This document shows positions 48,601 through 60,159 of a stretch of 64,000 bases of DNA, one piece after another. The stretch is from Pyxicephalus adspersus. Taxonomy: Eukaryota > Chordata > Amphibia > Anura > Pyxicephalidae. The translations under genes and the position numbers were made by a program. The notes under the pieces were generated by a model that saw nothing but the letters and a program-made list of their open reading frames with translations, was not told the origin of the DNA and did no database searches. The stretch is from contig NC_092860.1 of assembly GCF_032062135.1 (NCBI RefSeq), positions 65,608,263-65,672,262 on the forward strand, read 5' to 3'. Each line of letters starts with the position of its first letter. Positions within the stretch are counted from its first letter, which is position 1.

Positions 48601-48699
48601 CCAGTGCTCCATAGTTCAGCAAAGCAAAACTGAGCTAGGTTTAAATATTTGATTGAATCTTCAGTCCATGAGTAAGTGCATATCTGCCAGGATCAACAT
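45641..48699. other. AT-rich region, no gene found
   Basis: Contains a run of 14 G at 46758-46771. A 93-codon open frame at 47740-48021 shows no motif I recognise. Nothing else was supported. Confidence 0.5.
46758..46771. repeat. Poly(G) run
   Basis: Fourteen consecutive G. Confidence 0.95.
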
Positions 48700-48726
48700 T
48701 TTTCCGTTTCAATCAAGTTTTATTGA

Positions 48727-48752
48727 GATATATATATATATATATATATATA
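48727..48752. repeat. (TA)n microsatellite next to a gap
   Basis: The TA run is cut by 14 N at 48753-48766. Confidence 0.95.
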
Positions 48753-48766
48753 NNNNNNNNNNNNNN
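48753..48766. other. Assembly gap of 14 N
   Basis: The gap lies inside the (TA)n tract. Confidence 1.
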
Positions 48767-49109
48767 TATAACGTGAATGCATATAACAAGTGGACATAAC
48801 ATACATATGGTGTATGATACAAATACATAAAAAAAAAAAAAAAAAAAAAAGGAAGGAAGGAAAATGTAAAAAATGTCCTTGAGGAGAAATAAACAAATGG
48901 TTACAGGTTATGTCCAGCAAAACAATAATGTATTCCCAAACCAAGAAAAATTGGAGCGACAATATGTATGACAGGCCATTCATGTAATAATGGTACTCAA
49001 CTATAACTTGGGGGGGAGGGTAAGGTAGATGATGGTGCACATAACGTATATACAACCCAATCTTGAGATGGAAAAAAAAAAGAAAATTAATACATAGATT
49101 TAACAAAAC

Positions 49110-51480
49110 TCTCTAAAGCAACGCCAAGGGGCAGAAACCACCTCACAACAGGTAGTTATGGAATTGAAAAGATTTCTTAAACCAATCCCATGCTGCCCAC
49201 ATCGATTTATATTTGTCATATTGATCCTCTTCCTCGGCTACCAGCATATGCTTAATCTTTTGAAATTACATAAACCAGTCCTTTAAGGAGGGAGTATTGG
49301 TCTGTTTCCAGAACCTAGGGATAACTACTCTGGATGACGTCCAAAAATTGAGGAGTACACTCTTTCTGGGAGATTTAACCGAACCCGGGATCATGGATAA
49401 CAACGCCACTTTTGGGGGACATCTGAACCCATCAAGTTATTATAAATTTCTATAATGGTGTCCCAGAAGCAAAGGATAGGTGGGCATTCCCACCAAATAT
49501 TTAGCATAGTACCTCCATACGATAAACATCGGCAACATGTGTCCGGGTAGGAGGAAGAGAAGCGATGCAGATCTGTAGGGTACCTATACCACCTGGAGAG
49601 AATCCTATAGTTTCCTGCGATTTACAAGGGAGTGCAAGTTTGTGTGCCAAAAAAAAGCCAGTTCCCAGTCAGCTTTAGAAATATGCATGTTCAAGTCCAC
49701 CTGCCAACATCTAGTATATATCAAAGAGTTAGACGTTGTATCTGACAAAAAAATGGCATATTATTGGGAAACAATATGCGTCAGACGGTTAGGAGACCTT
49801 AATATCATTTCCATAGCGGTTGAGTTTCTGTGAAAAATGTGAGTATTCCTAAATGTAGATATAAAGGAGGAGAGCTGGCGATATTGAAACCAAGGGACCA
49901 TATTGCCACGATCCTTGATATTCAGTAACGGAAAAGGGTTGAAGTCCCCCATTGGACAAAACGTCGCAGAGGTTTCTATGCTCATCCGAGTTTCAAATCA
50001 GGAACTGCATTTTGTGCTGGGGGGAAGGTGGGATTGTCAAATAATGGGGTCATAGGACCTATCTTAGAGGAGATTTTACCCACACGAAGGTGATTATCCC
50101 AGATGTGTAAAAGGTCTAGAGTCAGCTTGGGAAAAGAGTGTTTGGCATTTAACAGTGCAGTGTCTATCCATGGTAGGGATCTTAAGTCTAGAGAGGTTAA
50201 TGTAATCTCAAGCTGCACCCAACTTTTCTTGTCCCAATTATGAAACCAATCCACGGTTCCTATTAATATAGCAGCCCTATAATATGAAAAGATGTTGGGG
50301 ACACCTGCTCCACCTTTAGGTTTAATTAGTGAACAAAGGGCAATGCAATGCCTTTTACCCCTCCATAAAAATGATGCAAAAAATTGCTGAAATTTTCATA
50401 GGTATGAAGCTGGGAGGTGTATTGGTACCGTTTGGAAAATATATAATATGCGGGGCAATACCAGGCAAACCAGGATAAGGGTAGAGAATCGTATCTGTGG
50501 AGGTCTGATTGAAATTTACTAAGTAAGGAGGTATAATTATACATGAATAATTTAGAAGAGTTATTATGGATCCCTTAATATTTGAGGGCTTCATTACATA
50601 CCTTCTCTGTATGAATTGAGAGAAGGCACATAGGGATGTTTAAGGTTTTGGCTACTTGTGTTAGTAAAATGGTTTTGATAGTATTATCCCTAGCCTCCCT
50701 CCCAGAAATAAAGCCTACTTGGTCAAATGCCTTCTCTGCATGAATTGAGAGAAGGCACATAGGGATGTTTAGGGTTTTGGCTGCTTGTGTTAGTAAAATG
50801 GTTTTGATAGTGTTATCCCTAGCCTCCCTCCCAGAAATAAAGCCTACTTGGTCAGAGTGTATCAAAAATGGCATGTACTGCGTGAGCCTGTTCGCTATTA
50901 ATTTGGAAAATATCTTTAGCGTCTACATTAATCAGTGAAATAGGTCTACAATTGGAACATACCAAATGGTTCTTGCCTGGTTTAGGTAGGACCGTTATAT
51001 GCGCTTCTATGCTCTGTGCCGTTAAGAGGGTATATGCTGATTTTGATGAGAAACTCTGGTAAGGAATGGGGTCAAATTAGGGGAATGAAGTTTAAAAAAT
51101 TTTGGGGTGAACCCATCAGGTCCAGGACTTTTACCTGCTGGGGTGGTTTTGATGGCCCTCCTCTTCGGTGAAGTGTGTTTCTAAATGAGAAACAATATTA
51201 TGATCTAGCATCAGCAATGCCGTACATTCTACATACTTCTGTAGGTACCGCGAAGGTGTGTGAGATGAATCAAGGTTGTATAGATCAGAATAATAGTTTT
51301 GAAACACCTGTAGGATGTCCTGGGGAATAGAGGTGGCTGTATCCTGGGGGATACGATGGAAGGAATATATGTGGTTGGTGCTCTAGGATGTAAACCTCTC
51401 GCGAGGAGTTTGCCACATTTATTACCAAACTGATATACCAGTCCCTATATTTGTGATAGGCCGAAGCATATAATTGGAGA
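49110..51480 (-). pseudogene. L1-like ORF2 remnants (reverse transcriptase and C-terminus)
   Basis: ORF2 carries out target-primed reverse transcription. From right to left the following appear in broken frames: NKCGKLLARGLHP (linker, about 51400), AGKSPGPDGFTP (about 51130), DQVGFISGREARDNTI and AEKAFD (50850-50600, the latter equivalent to the first catalytic block of RT), SLPLSWF (about 50480), then LPWIDTALL and DFNPFPLLN in the C-terminal region (50250-49900). Frames switch repeatedly. The endonuclease part is absent. Confidence 0.8.
50601..50854 (-). repeat. In-frame tandem duplication, period 129 bp, inside the LINE reverse transcriptase
   Basis: Units 50601-50725 and 50730-50854 are nearly identical. 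129 bp is 43 codons, so the duplicated peptide (QVGFISGREARDNTI to AEKAFD) is repeated in one open frame of 99 codons. Confidence 0.95.
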
Positions 51481-52813
51481 AGATATAATTGGAGAAGAAG
51501 CAGGACAAAATCGCAGAACAATAAGGTAAGAACCACAGACTTATCTAATAATGAACCCGACGTTCCACATGGATGCCCAAACCAGCAGAGCTGCATTGAC
51601 CAGAAATGTATTAACAGCCAATCCTGAATATCACAATAGCCCTGTATAGGGTCTGCCTTTCACATTATATTTTTATATAGCAATGCCGGCTCAGGAATCC
51701 ATTGGAAAAATACATTCAAAACATATGAGAACTAAAGTCTGAAATACCCACTTACACTAAGGTAAATTGATACAAAATCTAGGGAAAAATGCAATATCAT
51801 GTTGTATGCAATTAAATAAAGTAACCACTAGATTATCTCATATTTTCATTGGCACAGCCATAAAAGTGCAGAGACCAGTGGTACTGTGCTGTATATGACT
51901 GTGCGACAAATCACAAATGAAAATTATCACTAATTTTTTTTAATGACTAAGATAGGCCAATACACCAACTTGTAGAGTAATGCAATAACAAATTGTTTGG
52001 AAATGAAAAAGGCAAAACAAACCTATCACTTATTTTGAAGGACACCGGCATATGGATGCCCAAACCAGCAAAGCCCCTTTATACCTGAGTGAGATTACAA
52101 ACAATCACTGCTGGGTGTTATAGTGCCCAATCAAGTAGTTTGTTTGGCATATTGAGTGCTTATGTGGCAATGCTGGTTCAAAAGTCTACTTAAGGAGAAT
52201 ACAATTAAAGTATATAAAAAACAAAAAAACTGCAAGGCCTATTTAAAGTAAGACAGAAATCATTTCCACCTCGCGGTAGCATAAAATCTTACAAGAGGGT
52301 GTCTCAGTGATTATGACAGAAACATGCAATAAAGATGAAGCATTATTCTGAAGTTACTGAAGCATATATACAAAAGGAGACATGGTAATACCACCTGAGG
52401 AGACAACATTGTCGACCTCCAAGGAGATAACACTGCATCAGATGAAGTAAGGACTTCAAAATCATCCAAAGCTTGAGTGTCCACTGAAGATAGAGATTGA
52501 AACTGGGTTCAGGCAGCTTGTAATGATATTGAAAACAATGAGAGGGCACCATTATGAAACAGGGTTATATGCAGATTAAACTGAGAAATTTCCACAATTG
52601 AGGATAAAGCAGTGGAGGGACCATAAAGAAGGTAGATATCCAGAGGAGTAGTGGTGGAGGCTCTTAGAAATGGAAATCCTGTCTTGCTTCAATGATCTTC
52701 TGGAGAGAGCGTTAGAAGTGGTGTAGAGGAGGTCGTCGGGCGGTCAGATGCTTTGGTAGGAGACAAAGGAGTTGCCAATCTAGAACAGTGAGTACCTGTA
52801 GAAGGGCCTCTAT

Positions 52814-53500
52814 TCACAAGGCAAAGCTGCAGTTGGCCATTCTGGGAGGACAACATCTGGAAGGCTGAGATCCAACAGGAGCTGTGGTAGATCTGAGGGA
52901 TTGCAGAAGACATGGTTCTTGGCAAACAATGAGATGAAAAGGAAATCCCCATCTGTATGGTATGTTTGGTTCGCGCAGCACAAAGAGTAAAGGTTTAAGG
53001 GCTCTTTGCAGATTGAGTGTATGCTTAGACAGATCAGGTAGGAGTTGCAACTGTGTACCATCATACTCAGTGGAACTGGCTTTGCAAGCTTTATGCATAT
53101 CATCTTCCGTAGTGCGGTAAAAATGTATCTGGCAGATGACATCTCTAAGCCGCTGTGGATCTCCACTACGTGGACCCGGCATTTTTTGGCAAAGATTGTA
53201 TAAGCTGGGAACAGTTTCAGGAAGCCCCCGAATGGGGACGTTGTTCATACTGTTGCGATTCAGTGCATCATCATGGAGTAGGAAAAGGGCATTAATCTGT
53301 GCTTCGTGACGGGTAAGTATCTCCTCGTGAGAAGATACCTGTGAAGAAATCTTAGTGCACGTTTGCTGCAAGGCGGTGGTGGTATTAGTGACCTGTTGTA
53401 GGGAACTCTGTCTTGCAGCTAGATTCCAAACGCCCAATGCTAAGCTCCAGGTCCTGTCTAGTAGGTAGGGCCCGAAGGTGCGCCTTCCAGTCCCATGCAT
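52814..53500 (-). CDS. L1-like ORF1 protein, open 228-codon frame
   Basis: L1 ORF1 proteins are trimeric RNA-binding chaperones that package LINE RNA. Residues about 28-78 form a heptad-like helical stretch (LQQVTNTTTALQQTC...HEEILTRHEAQINAL). Then comes NNVPIRGLPETV at 86-97, the start of the RRM-like domain, and LRDVICQIHFYR at 118-129, typical of the domain's second half. The N-terminus upstream of residue 1 may continue in another frame toward 53670. Past about residue 185 the sequence no longer matches what I expect of the C-terminal domain, so a frameshift is likely. It remains open but is probably not functional. Confidence 0.7.
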   Translation of the reverse strand: MHGTGRRTFGPYLLDRTWSLALGVWNLAARQSSLQQVTNTTTALQQTCTKISSQVSSHEEILTRHEAQINALFLLHDDALNRNSMNNVPIRGLPETVPSLYNLCQKMPGPRSGDPQRLRDVICQIHFYRTTEDDMHKACKASSTEYDGTQLQLLPDLSKHTLNLQRALKPLLFVLREPNIPYRWGFPFHLIVCQEPCLLQSLRSTTAPVGSQPSRCCPPRMANCSFAL

Positions 53501-53870
53501 CCTTTCCTGGGGAAGACATATTGCTGGGGCTGGACTATTTCTCTAGTGTAGATGGGATGCATGGACTGGCAATGGGGGAAGATGGTGGCTGCTGCGTTGG
53601 AGATGCAGATGTATGGCACAGTACCTGAAGTGCTGAGGAAGATGATGGCCAAACTCGCAGGTCCCACTTGCAGGTCCCACTGCCAATGGGGACTCCAAAA
53701 ATCGAGTCCCCTGGTCCAATGGAGCTCGGCCGCTACTTTGCAGCCTGGTCGCGGCTGCTCCGTCTGGAGGTAGAGAAGATGCTGGGGATCTTGCCAGTTG
53801 CAGTGGTTTTATTACCGGCTCTGCCCTTCTGAGAGGATTTAGATTTGGGACGACTGGAAAGTCGTCAACC

Positions 53871-55039
53871 CCTAGTAAAACTGTAGATTTACATTGTGTA
53901 AAGTATGACTGTAGGAACTGCTGCAGACTAGAAATATTTGGACAAATGTTTTTATCATTGGTTCATTTGGATTGATTTAGCTAAATTCCCTAATTGGTCC
54001 TCTTTCCTGTGAGAACAATCAACAGCCTGAATTTAAATGAACCTATTCAAAAATCATGCACAAAAAGTATTTACACATTTTAATCAAGCAGTAAAAGCAC
54101 ATTAAAACAAATCCATGTTACCATATGTTAGGAACTTAAAGGAGATAAACCAAAACATAAACACCACAATAAAAGATGGCTAAGAAAAAAAAAAAAACAA
54201 TACAGGTGTGCATTCAGTTCAGGATTTACCATATCAAACAGTGGTCACCAACACACCCTAACATTTTTCATCTATAAACTCAAGCTAGACAGAGACAAAA
54301 AAAGGGGAGGGTGAGAAAGTATAAAAGGTATCTTTACCAAAGATCCAGTACACTATTGGTACATCACCCCTTCAAATAGTCAGGAAGTAGGATTAGCTAG
54401 AATATCTCTATATTTGGTGAAGAGCCAAAAAAAAAAAAAAAAAAGGTAATTGTAAGGTTCACAATTACCTGAATGTCAAGAATCCCAACAAACCATTGTG
54501 CCATTATGGGAGTCCTGAATGCTGCCACAGCGCCAGGATAAATGCCTTCGCCGGATCTGGCAGGCAAAATAAGCATACAGTAAGCATACAGTAATATTTG
54601 TGGCCAATACTGTTGTAAAGCAAAAGGAAGAAAACCAGATCAAATGTAATCTGAATGTCCAAAAATTTTTTACCCACTTGGACCAAAAACCCCATTAGCT
54701 TTTTCTCTAGTAAAGTGAAGACACTACAAAGCCATAATTCAGGCCAACATTGAGCCCTATGTGCTGCAGTCCCAGCCATATTCCTTCTCAGTCAGCTCAA
54801 ACAAAACTCTTATTGATGTAGATTGAAGTTGAAGTTTTAGCAGTGTTCTCCCTTTTCTCACTGGAGGGGACAAATGCTAATTGGTCTCATGGATCAAGCA
54901 GTGTAAAAAGGTCAAGCAATTTTAATTTTTGAGTAGTTTAAAAGAGATTCAATAAGGTAATGGGTCAATATTAAAACACTGGGATTGATTTTTTCTTTTT
55001 TATTAAACACCAAAATGTGATTTTCCAAGAGACCTTTCA
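53871..55039. other. No gene found
   Basis: AT-rich sequence with A runs at 54185-54197 and 54427-54444. It may include decayed LINE sequence, but nothing firm. Confidence 0.45.
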
Positions 55040-55440
55040 ATATAGGACACATTTTAGCTTTATTTTACGTGAGTGAACCCATCAAAACCTAATGCCCTAC
55101 TCATCTTAGAACTAGCCACTGCCCACATGAGTTCAACAGTAGGTGGGGATTCTAGTCACTCAGATTTCTCCCTCAACAATTACAGCATGCCAGAGGAGGT
55201 AATAGAGGGTGCTATGGACTCCTACAATACCATACACAGAAAAATCTTTTTGTTGGATATTCTATAATTTTTTATAAAAAAAAAGGCTTGAAATGCATTA
55301 GAAATATCTGTAGACAAATTGCAGTTGGTGCCCTTTTTCGACCTTGAGAATATATGATCGATTACATTGCAGGTGCAGAGCTTTGGCAAGAATTTTAATA
55401 TATTTCTGTATTTAAAAACATGCATTTTTTGATGAAGCTT
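55040..55440 (-). mobile_element. Second antisense L1-like ORF2 scrap
   Basis: On the minus strand, a worn form of the GKSPGPDGF block (ALGFDGF) lies near 55080, preceded by SPPTVELMWAVASSK. This is the same domain junction as at 51130 in the larger LINE but from a different subfamily. Multiple stops. Confidence 0.6.
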
Positions 55441-56576
55441 CAAACCAGAGGGATTGAAAATTCTCTCCAGCTAGTTATAACTTTGGTTTAATCTATGAGG
55501 AATTGCTGCACTTATTTAGGGTTTCCTTCATGTAACAATTTTGCAGGAGAGCAGAGAGTTATGCTACCATTTCCTGCTTTAGACTGGTACCATGTTTAAT
55601 TAAGACCCAATGCACAAAGAGGCAAATGGAGCACATGTATGGTATCACCAGAAAGTTTTAGTTGCGCGGTTAGATCTGCAATGACCACAGGGTCCTATAC
55701 AAGTCTCCTATTTAACCGCCAGAACCCCCAGGTTATTAAAGGCCAACAGACATCCAGAGAAATAGGTGCATGGTTGAAGAGGGTCATATTACAAATCCTT
55801 GAATCTGCTGATGAAGGTAAATCTGCATGGGGTACCAAAAAAGTCAATACCTATGGGCACAGATTCAAACCCTGATTCTGGCTGATCCGAGGGTGTACCA
55901 GAGACAATCAAGGAATGCTACTTTTAGCACAGAGCCATTCAGAGCAACTAAGTCTGTGTATACAGGGTAGCTTACAACAGTAGCAACTAGCAAGTAGTCC
56001 AACTACAAAGTAAATAACACATTATGCATATACTAAAGATCAAAGGATGTCAACTAGGTGTCAAAAGGATAACTTGCAGTCCTAAAAGGGTCACCCATGG
56101 TACTAATAATATTAACTGTGAGCTTTGGACTGTTAGTGGGCTCAAAGTATTTGCTCAGCCACAAGGTAGGTAAATAGTGAAAAGGCTTTAAAAGGACCCT
56201 CAAAGGTAGCCCACACCCCCAAAACATGTCTGTTTAACATATAACATTTAAAATGCCCTATATTCCTAATACTAGATACATTTGTAAAAAAAAAAGCTTA
56301 AAAAAAATACCCATTTTATAAATTTACCCCTAACTCCAACATAGGTCCAAATTTAAAAAATAAATAAATAAAACCCTAATATATACTTGTGAATTAGTCC
56401 CCTGGTCCTGATAAAGTAGAAACCCTTGGAGTCCAGTATAGCTCACAATAGTCAATTTATGAGATCTGAAGGAATGCAAAGGTTATGGCTACTGTTCAGG
56501 TTTAAAGCCAAGCAGGGAAATACATCCTATTTTGCACAAAAGTCTCCTTATGTTACTAAAAAGTGATAGATAAGGA
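55441..56576. other. No gene recognised
   Basis: A 78-codon open frame at 55639-55875 has no motif I know. The rest is AT-rich. Confidence 0.45.
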
Positions 56577-56584
56577 GCTTAGCC

Positions 56585-57826
56585 CAAGGGTCCCCAACCT
56601 ATGGCCTGCGGACCACATTTGACCTTTAGAGCTGTTAAAACCGGCCCTCTGCTCTCTTTCCTTGTTGTCTTGCGGAGGATGGGGCAATCTCTCTATAAGA
56701 TCGGACTGCCAGGAGGGGGAGCTTCATGAGCATTTCCTAAACAAAACAAGTTGCCAGATGCACACATGCATAAAATCCTAATAACAATCAGGGATTTTTT
56801 CATCATATTAAGGGGGGCCATTTCAAGGCCATTGTCCTCAAATTGAGTTTGCGTGTCAGGGACCCCCAGGTGTGCACTATGCAGTGGTGCCCCATATATA
56901 TACTTGCTTGTTCAAAAAACTTGAAGGCTGCAGTCAGACTGGCAGTAAGGTTGTGTGCAGTTTGCCCTTCCTCATGCCATGGAACCCTACCTAGGGGGAA
57001 ATGCTCGGTATCACTCACTGCCGGCTGGAATCAAATTTGCAGACACTGGAGTGCGAGGGAGTGAGCAGTCTGTGGGGTGCCTGTTACACATAGCTGGCCA
57101 CTTACCTTCTTTTGAATCCCAATTTATCTGGAACAGAGGGACGTTTGACCCTTTAAACACAGCTATCTCCCTATTCTCTATGACCCCCTATTTTCTCTGT
57201 AATAAAAGAGAAATGTAACTGCAAGTGCAGGACTCTTGTGGCTAACTCCCCCTAAAATTTCATCATCATTGCACCATAACATGATACAAAAGACTGTACC
57301 TGTCGTACCGTGCTACCCTGTCACACAAAGCTGGCCACTTACCTTCTGTGAGCCCCAATTTCTCAAGTTTGGGGAGATTTAGGGACCTGAAGATGTAGTA
57401 GTAAGAACATGTACCCCTTGGCTATTTGTCACATGAATTGCATTTCCCTGGATATATACATTGTAGAGATTTTGGGGTACAAAGAAGGTCAGCGGCCCCC
57501 TAAAACTGACAGGATACATTGTATGGTGTAGTTTCTGCAATGGTGAGCAGGGAGCAATGTATAACTGGCCAGCACTGTATGATATTTTAATTTTGTATCT
57601 TTCCTAAATAAAATGAGCATCAAATAGTCAGTGCAGAAATTCGTGATTTGTCATTTCTTGTATTTGGTGCATGTACGTTATATTAACTCGAAACATTTCA
57701 ATTTATTTTAATTTTAAATACTATTCTAGTTTTAAACATACATTTAATGTTTGTTTGTATTGTGGCCCGGGAGTTATATCTTAATGTCAACAGTGGCCCC
57801 CAGAAGAAAAAGGATGGGCAACACCG
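56585..57826. mobile_element. Non-autonomous hAT element with 8-bp target duplication
   Basis: The left end CAAGGGTCCCCAACCTATGG and the inverse of the right end (CGGTGTTGCCCATCCTTTT) are hAT-type termini. Flanks GCTTAGCC (56577-56584) and GCCTAGCC (57827-57834) match at 7 of 8, as expected for an old hAT target duplication. It has no intact transposase. AGCTGGCCACTTACCTTCT occurs twice, near 57092 and 57332, an internal duplication. Confidence 0.85.
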
Positions 57827-57834
57827 GCCTAGCC

Positions 57835-59425
57835 AGATTTATAACTGTGAGGGTTTCCACCTCAAATAATCATATACGAATATACTTCCCATGACCTTAG
57901 GTGCGCAGTATACCCCCGCAAGTCTTTAGGGTCTGATTTAAAAAGTAGCAATTAAGCTTAGCAGTTATCCAAAGAAGTACTCCAAAGGATAATCCACATT
58001 ATATGGAACATCACCAGTAGTGGCATATAACGGAAGATTAATTGCCTACTGCAGGTCCGCAGAGTCAAATCTCAATAGAGGGATCCAGATTGGGTTAGAA
58101 CTATGACAAATAATCACCGCAGGTATCAGTGTTGAAGAAAAGCACCATGCTAACAGCGCTGTTAGCTAGAGAGATAATAGATGCTTGGCCCACAGAAGTT
58201 GCCTCATCTACAATATGTGATCAGAGAGTTCAGATAGGAGATGCCTCTGTGCTCCATCGAAATCAAAGGTAAGATTCTCTCATGCCTTCCTCATTATTAT
58301 CTTCTCCTTCACCGAGTAGAGCCGTACCTATTTCGAATATCAGTCAATGTAAGTGAGCTAGATGGTCTGCAGGTCCTTTTTCTGTGTATCCAGTCTATTT
58401 TCACTGCTGTAGTGGGTGGCATCCCTAAATAGAGGTTAAAGATCCTGGTCACTGTAGCTCGCAAATCCATACCAGTTGTCATCTGCTTGGTCAGTAGTGA
58501 GTCTAACCGCTCACGCAGCTCTGAAGAGAATAGGCTTCATGAGGCTGCTAAGGCCTTGGTTCCTGCAAGGTAGGAGTCAAAGACCAAGGGGAGTCACTGG
58601 AGGAAGTAGTCTAGTTATCGACACTGAAGAGATTGCTGCAGGAGTACGTCTCTGTAGAGGCATAACTTATACTTGAGAAAGGAGAGGGCTGATGTACACC
58701 AGACATGTTTCGGACCTGTCTGTATAGACTGAAACTGAACTGTAGAGTTTTGGTTATGATATTTTTGATAGTGAATAACTTTCATTATAAGCAGGTTTGG
58801 GATGGTTTGTTTTTAAGCTACCATGTTAAGAGGAGGCACGACTTCCAGATCCCTATCCCCTACCGTCCCCAGGGAACACCTGAATAGAGGCCCTCTGTGC
58901 TTTTGGCGGATTGGATACCTTATGTGACTTTCGTGCTGGGTGTAACAACAATTTCTGTCCCCCTGGAGGATAGTGGGGCTAATGGACCTGTGTCTGTTCC
59001 ACATTACAAGTATAGGTTTTCTGGCTTATCAACCAGTTTAAAACCCACTTCCCTTAGTAGACATGCATACTTCCAACTCGACCCACCCACATTCACCTGT
59101 CTATAACCTCAAACTCTGCTGCATTGGAAAGGGGGGGGGGGCATTCAAGGTTTTGCTAGGGGCTGCCTACTTTCCAGAAATGCAAGTCCCCAGTTGTAAC
59201 GCATGTGTAAGTATACTCATACTCTTAGCCTTGGCACAGGTAAGACTAAGATAATTAGGACAATTCCATTCTCTCTTGTTTCTTTCTTTTCCCTTAAATT
59301 GTGCCTTTTTATTTGTTCACACCAACTCCTTGCATGTATAATTTTTCCTATTGTCAAATGCCACCATCTCAAAAAATCCTCTCTTCTTCCACCTACATTG
59401 ACTCCTTTTCCACCTGTCATTGCTA
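57835..59425. other. No gene recognised
   Basis: Several short frames on both strands, none with recognisable motifs. It has a somewhat higher GC content than the intron sequence and is probably old repeat DNA. Confidence 0.4.
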
Positions 59426-60141
59426 CTGTGTTTCCCCGATTTTAAGACATTCCCATTAAATAAGCCACCCCCGATTTTTGAAAAAATAATTAAAATAAGA
59501 CACTCACCCGTGAATAAGACATCCCCCGATATTTGATCCTGNNNNNNNNNNNNNNNNNNNNNNNNNNNNNNNNNNNNNNNNNNNNNNNNNNNNNNNNNNN
59601 NNNNNNNNNNNNNNNNNNNNNNNNNNNNNNNNNNNNNNNNNNNNNNNNNNNNNNNNNNNNNNNNNNNNNNNNNNNNNNNNNNNNNNNNNNNNNNNNNNNN
59701 NNNNNNNNNNNNNNNNNNNNNNNNNNNNNNNNNNNNNNNNNNNNNNNNNNNNNNNNNNNNNNNNNNNNNNNNNNNNNNNNNNNNNNNNNNNNNNNNNNNN
59801 NNNNNNNNNNNNNNNNNNNNNNNNNNNNNNNNNNNNNNNNNNNNNNNNNNNNNNNNNNNNNNNNNNNNNNNNNNNNNNNNNNNNNNNNNNNNNNNNNNNN
59901 NNNNNNNNNNNNNNNNNNNNNNNNNNNNNNNNNNNNNNNNNNNNNNNNNNNNNNNNNNNNNNNNNNNNNNNNNNNNNNNNNNNNNNNNNNNAACATGAGT
60001 GATCATGAGTGACTTTCAACAATAAATGTGTACTGTAATCTTCTTCATGGAAAAATAAGACATCCCCTGAAAATAAGACCTAGGGCATATTTTGTCATTT
60101 CAAAAAATATAAGACAGTGCCTTATAATCGGGGAAACAGGG
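59426..60141. mobile_element. TA-flanked MITE of the same family as 37486-38748, gapped
   Basis: Ends CTGTGTTTCCCCG and CGGGGAAACAGGG with TA on both sides. Internal ATAAGACATCCCCTGAAAAT matches the family. 59542-59991 is N. Confidence 0.88.
59542..59991. other. Assembly gap of 450 N
   Basis: A run of N inside the MITE; any open frames through it are artefacts. Confidence 1.
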
Positions 60142-60159
60142 TACTACGTCTAAGGGGGT

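Larger units (their letters stand above)
48700..53870 (-). mobile_element. L1/Tx1-like LINE, rearranged and dead
   Basis: On the minus strand an ORF1-like frame (53500-52814) is followed by ORF2 remnants (about 51480-49110), with CTCAATAAA near 48716 as a likely polyadenylation signal at the 3' end. The endonuclease region expected between them is missing; 51480-52800 holds unrelated or unrecognised sequence with a short repeat (ATGCCCAAACCAGCA at 51568 and 52057). Outer limits are approximate. Confidence 0.8.

Noticed and set aside
59317..60022. Open frames of 159-229 codons on both strands
   Set aside because: They are made almost entirely of the 450-base N gap.
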